From positions 1 to 22,358 of the IMG/VR virus record IMGVR_UViG_3300020203_000106: DNA of 22,358 nucleotides; one strand, 5' to 3'. Shown here piece by piece: positions 21,774 through 22,358 of the stretch (position 1 is its first letter; every line of letters starts with the position of its first letter). The notes under the pieces were generated by a model. That model ran no database searches and had not been told where the DNA came from. It worked only from the letters and a program-made list of their open reading frames with translations. The DNA is from a virus. A program made the position numbers and the translations under genes.

Positions 21774-22348
21774 CCTTCAAACGCCTTCCATCCGATTGCC
21801 CCTCCGGCGAACACAAATCCGCCAGAGGTGTTTTTTCTTGATACGGTCATGTTCTCTGCAAGTCCTTCTACTAACTCACCGTTTCTCGCGATTGTCAACA
21901 ACACAAGGTTATGTCCGGTGATGAAACCGACGCGCAAGCCTGTCGCAGGCGAGGCCGGAAGGGTTCCGGTGTGCGTGCTGTTCACATAAACCGGCGGTTC
22001 GTTGTCGCCGAATGAAAAATTACCCGCCGGAGCGCTGGAATTACCGATACCCAGCTCAAGTTCATTAATGGCCGCCTGAACTGTGACAGCACTGATACTG
22101 CCTGCCGGAACATTTGTTACTTCAGAGGCTGTTTGGGGGAAATCCCCAAGGTAGCTCCATGTCGTGCCATTGCTATAGTAAGCACCCTTGTTATGGCGGT
22201 TGACAAGCCAGACGCCTGTTGAAGCAAGAACCCACCAGCGTTCACCAGAGTTTGTTCCATCCGGAGCGGGCAGAGCAGCAAAGTTGGCAACCGTAACAGC
22301 ATCACGTCCTTCATAAAGCTCAATGAAGTTATCATTGGACTTTATCAT
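21770..22348 (-). CDS. Fibre or virion protein, 192 residues; start may lie beyond the window
   Basis: The reading frame stays open to the right edge of the window, so the ATG at 22348 may be internal; no clear ribosome site is visible in the ten bases left. The protein has FAALPAPDGTNSGERWWVLA and NKGAYYSNGTTWSYLGDFP (17-72), a pattern common in phage fibre subunits, then a short helix VQAAINELELG and a beta-rich end. It is probably an attachment or N-terminal fibre subunit, made together with the next gene through an ATGA overlap. The exact role is unknown. Confidence 0.55.
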   Translation of the reverse strand: MIKSNDNFIELYEGRDAVTVANFAALPAPDGTNSGERWWVLASTGVWLVNRHNKGAYYSNGTTWSYLGDFPQTASEVTNVPAGSISAVTVQAAINELELGIGNSSAPAGNFSFGDNEPPVYVNSTHTGTLPASPATGLRVGFITGHNLVLLTIARNGELVEGLAENMTVSRKNTSGGFVFAGGAIGWKAFEG

Positions 22349-22358
22349 GGCCGCGCGG

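Noticed and set aside
1-22358. tRNA genes, insertion sequences, integrase or attachment sites
   Set aside because: I scanned both strands by eye for T-loop patterns, transposase or recombinase motifs and terminal repeats and found none. Prophage status therefore has no support in this window.

Overview
This window looks like part of a tailed-phage genome or prophage with a short, P22-like tail. The host is probably a Gram-negative bacterium. The evidence is a block of phage replication and recombination genes on the + strand (71-8890), facing a block of virion and lysis genes on the - strand (22348-8793). The virion block contains relatives of P22 tail factors gp4 and gp10 and three consecutive proteins whose sizes match the P22 ejection proteins. 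Packing is very dense, with many ATGA or TAATG stop/start overlaps and purine-rich Shine-Dalgarno sites. There is no stretch of 300 bases without a gene. I see no integrase, repressor, terminase, portal, coat protein, DNA polymerase or tRNA, so the lifestyle cannot be decided and the genome clearly continues beyond the window.

Left block, + strand. A sigma70-like promoter (13-42) precedes a DnaN-like sliding clamp. Two tandem paralogous left-handed beta-helix (hexapeptide) proteins follow, then an unknown protein, a single-strand DNA-binding protein, a small acidic protein, a YqaJ-type exonuclease, an SF2 helicase and an ERF-type annealing protein. Exonuclease, helicase, annealing protein and SSB together form a recombination module. 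After a hairpin come two small proteins (one with a membrane segment), a metallophosphoesterase with an N-terminal helix-turn-helix, and a zinc-ribbon/Toprim primase. The primase ends inside the convergent neighbour, with a 98-base tail-to-tail overlap.

Right block, - strand, in order of transcription: two beta-rich fibre-like proteins (the first may start outside the window), a small beta-rich protein, a 35-residue membrane peptide (20802-20695), a small virion-associated protein, an HslV/proteasome-like N-terminal-nucleophile hydrolase, a gp4-like tail factor, and what appears to be a gp10-like tail hub split into two genes by a 713-residue lectin-like (LamG) protein. A fibre protein follows. 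A strong promoter (14089-14062) then precedes the holin and M15 endolysin. Three putative ejection proteins and a DUF1064 nuclease end the block.

The most unusual points are the split tail hub with a shared domain in its two leading pieces, the twin beta-helix genes with a recent duplication of exactly one helical coil, the phage-borne sliding clamp and Ntn hydrolase, and the internal lysis promoter. All functional calls come from reading motifs by eye; no database search was possible.
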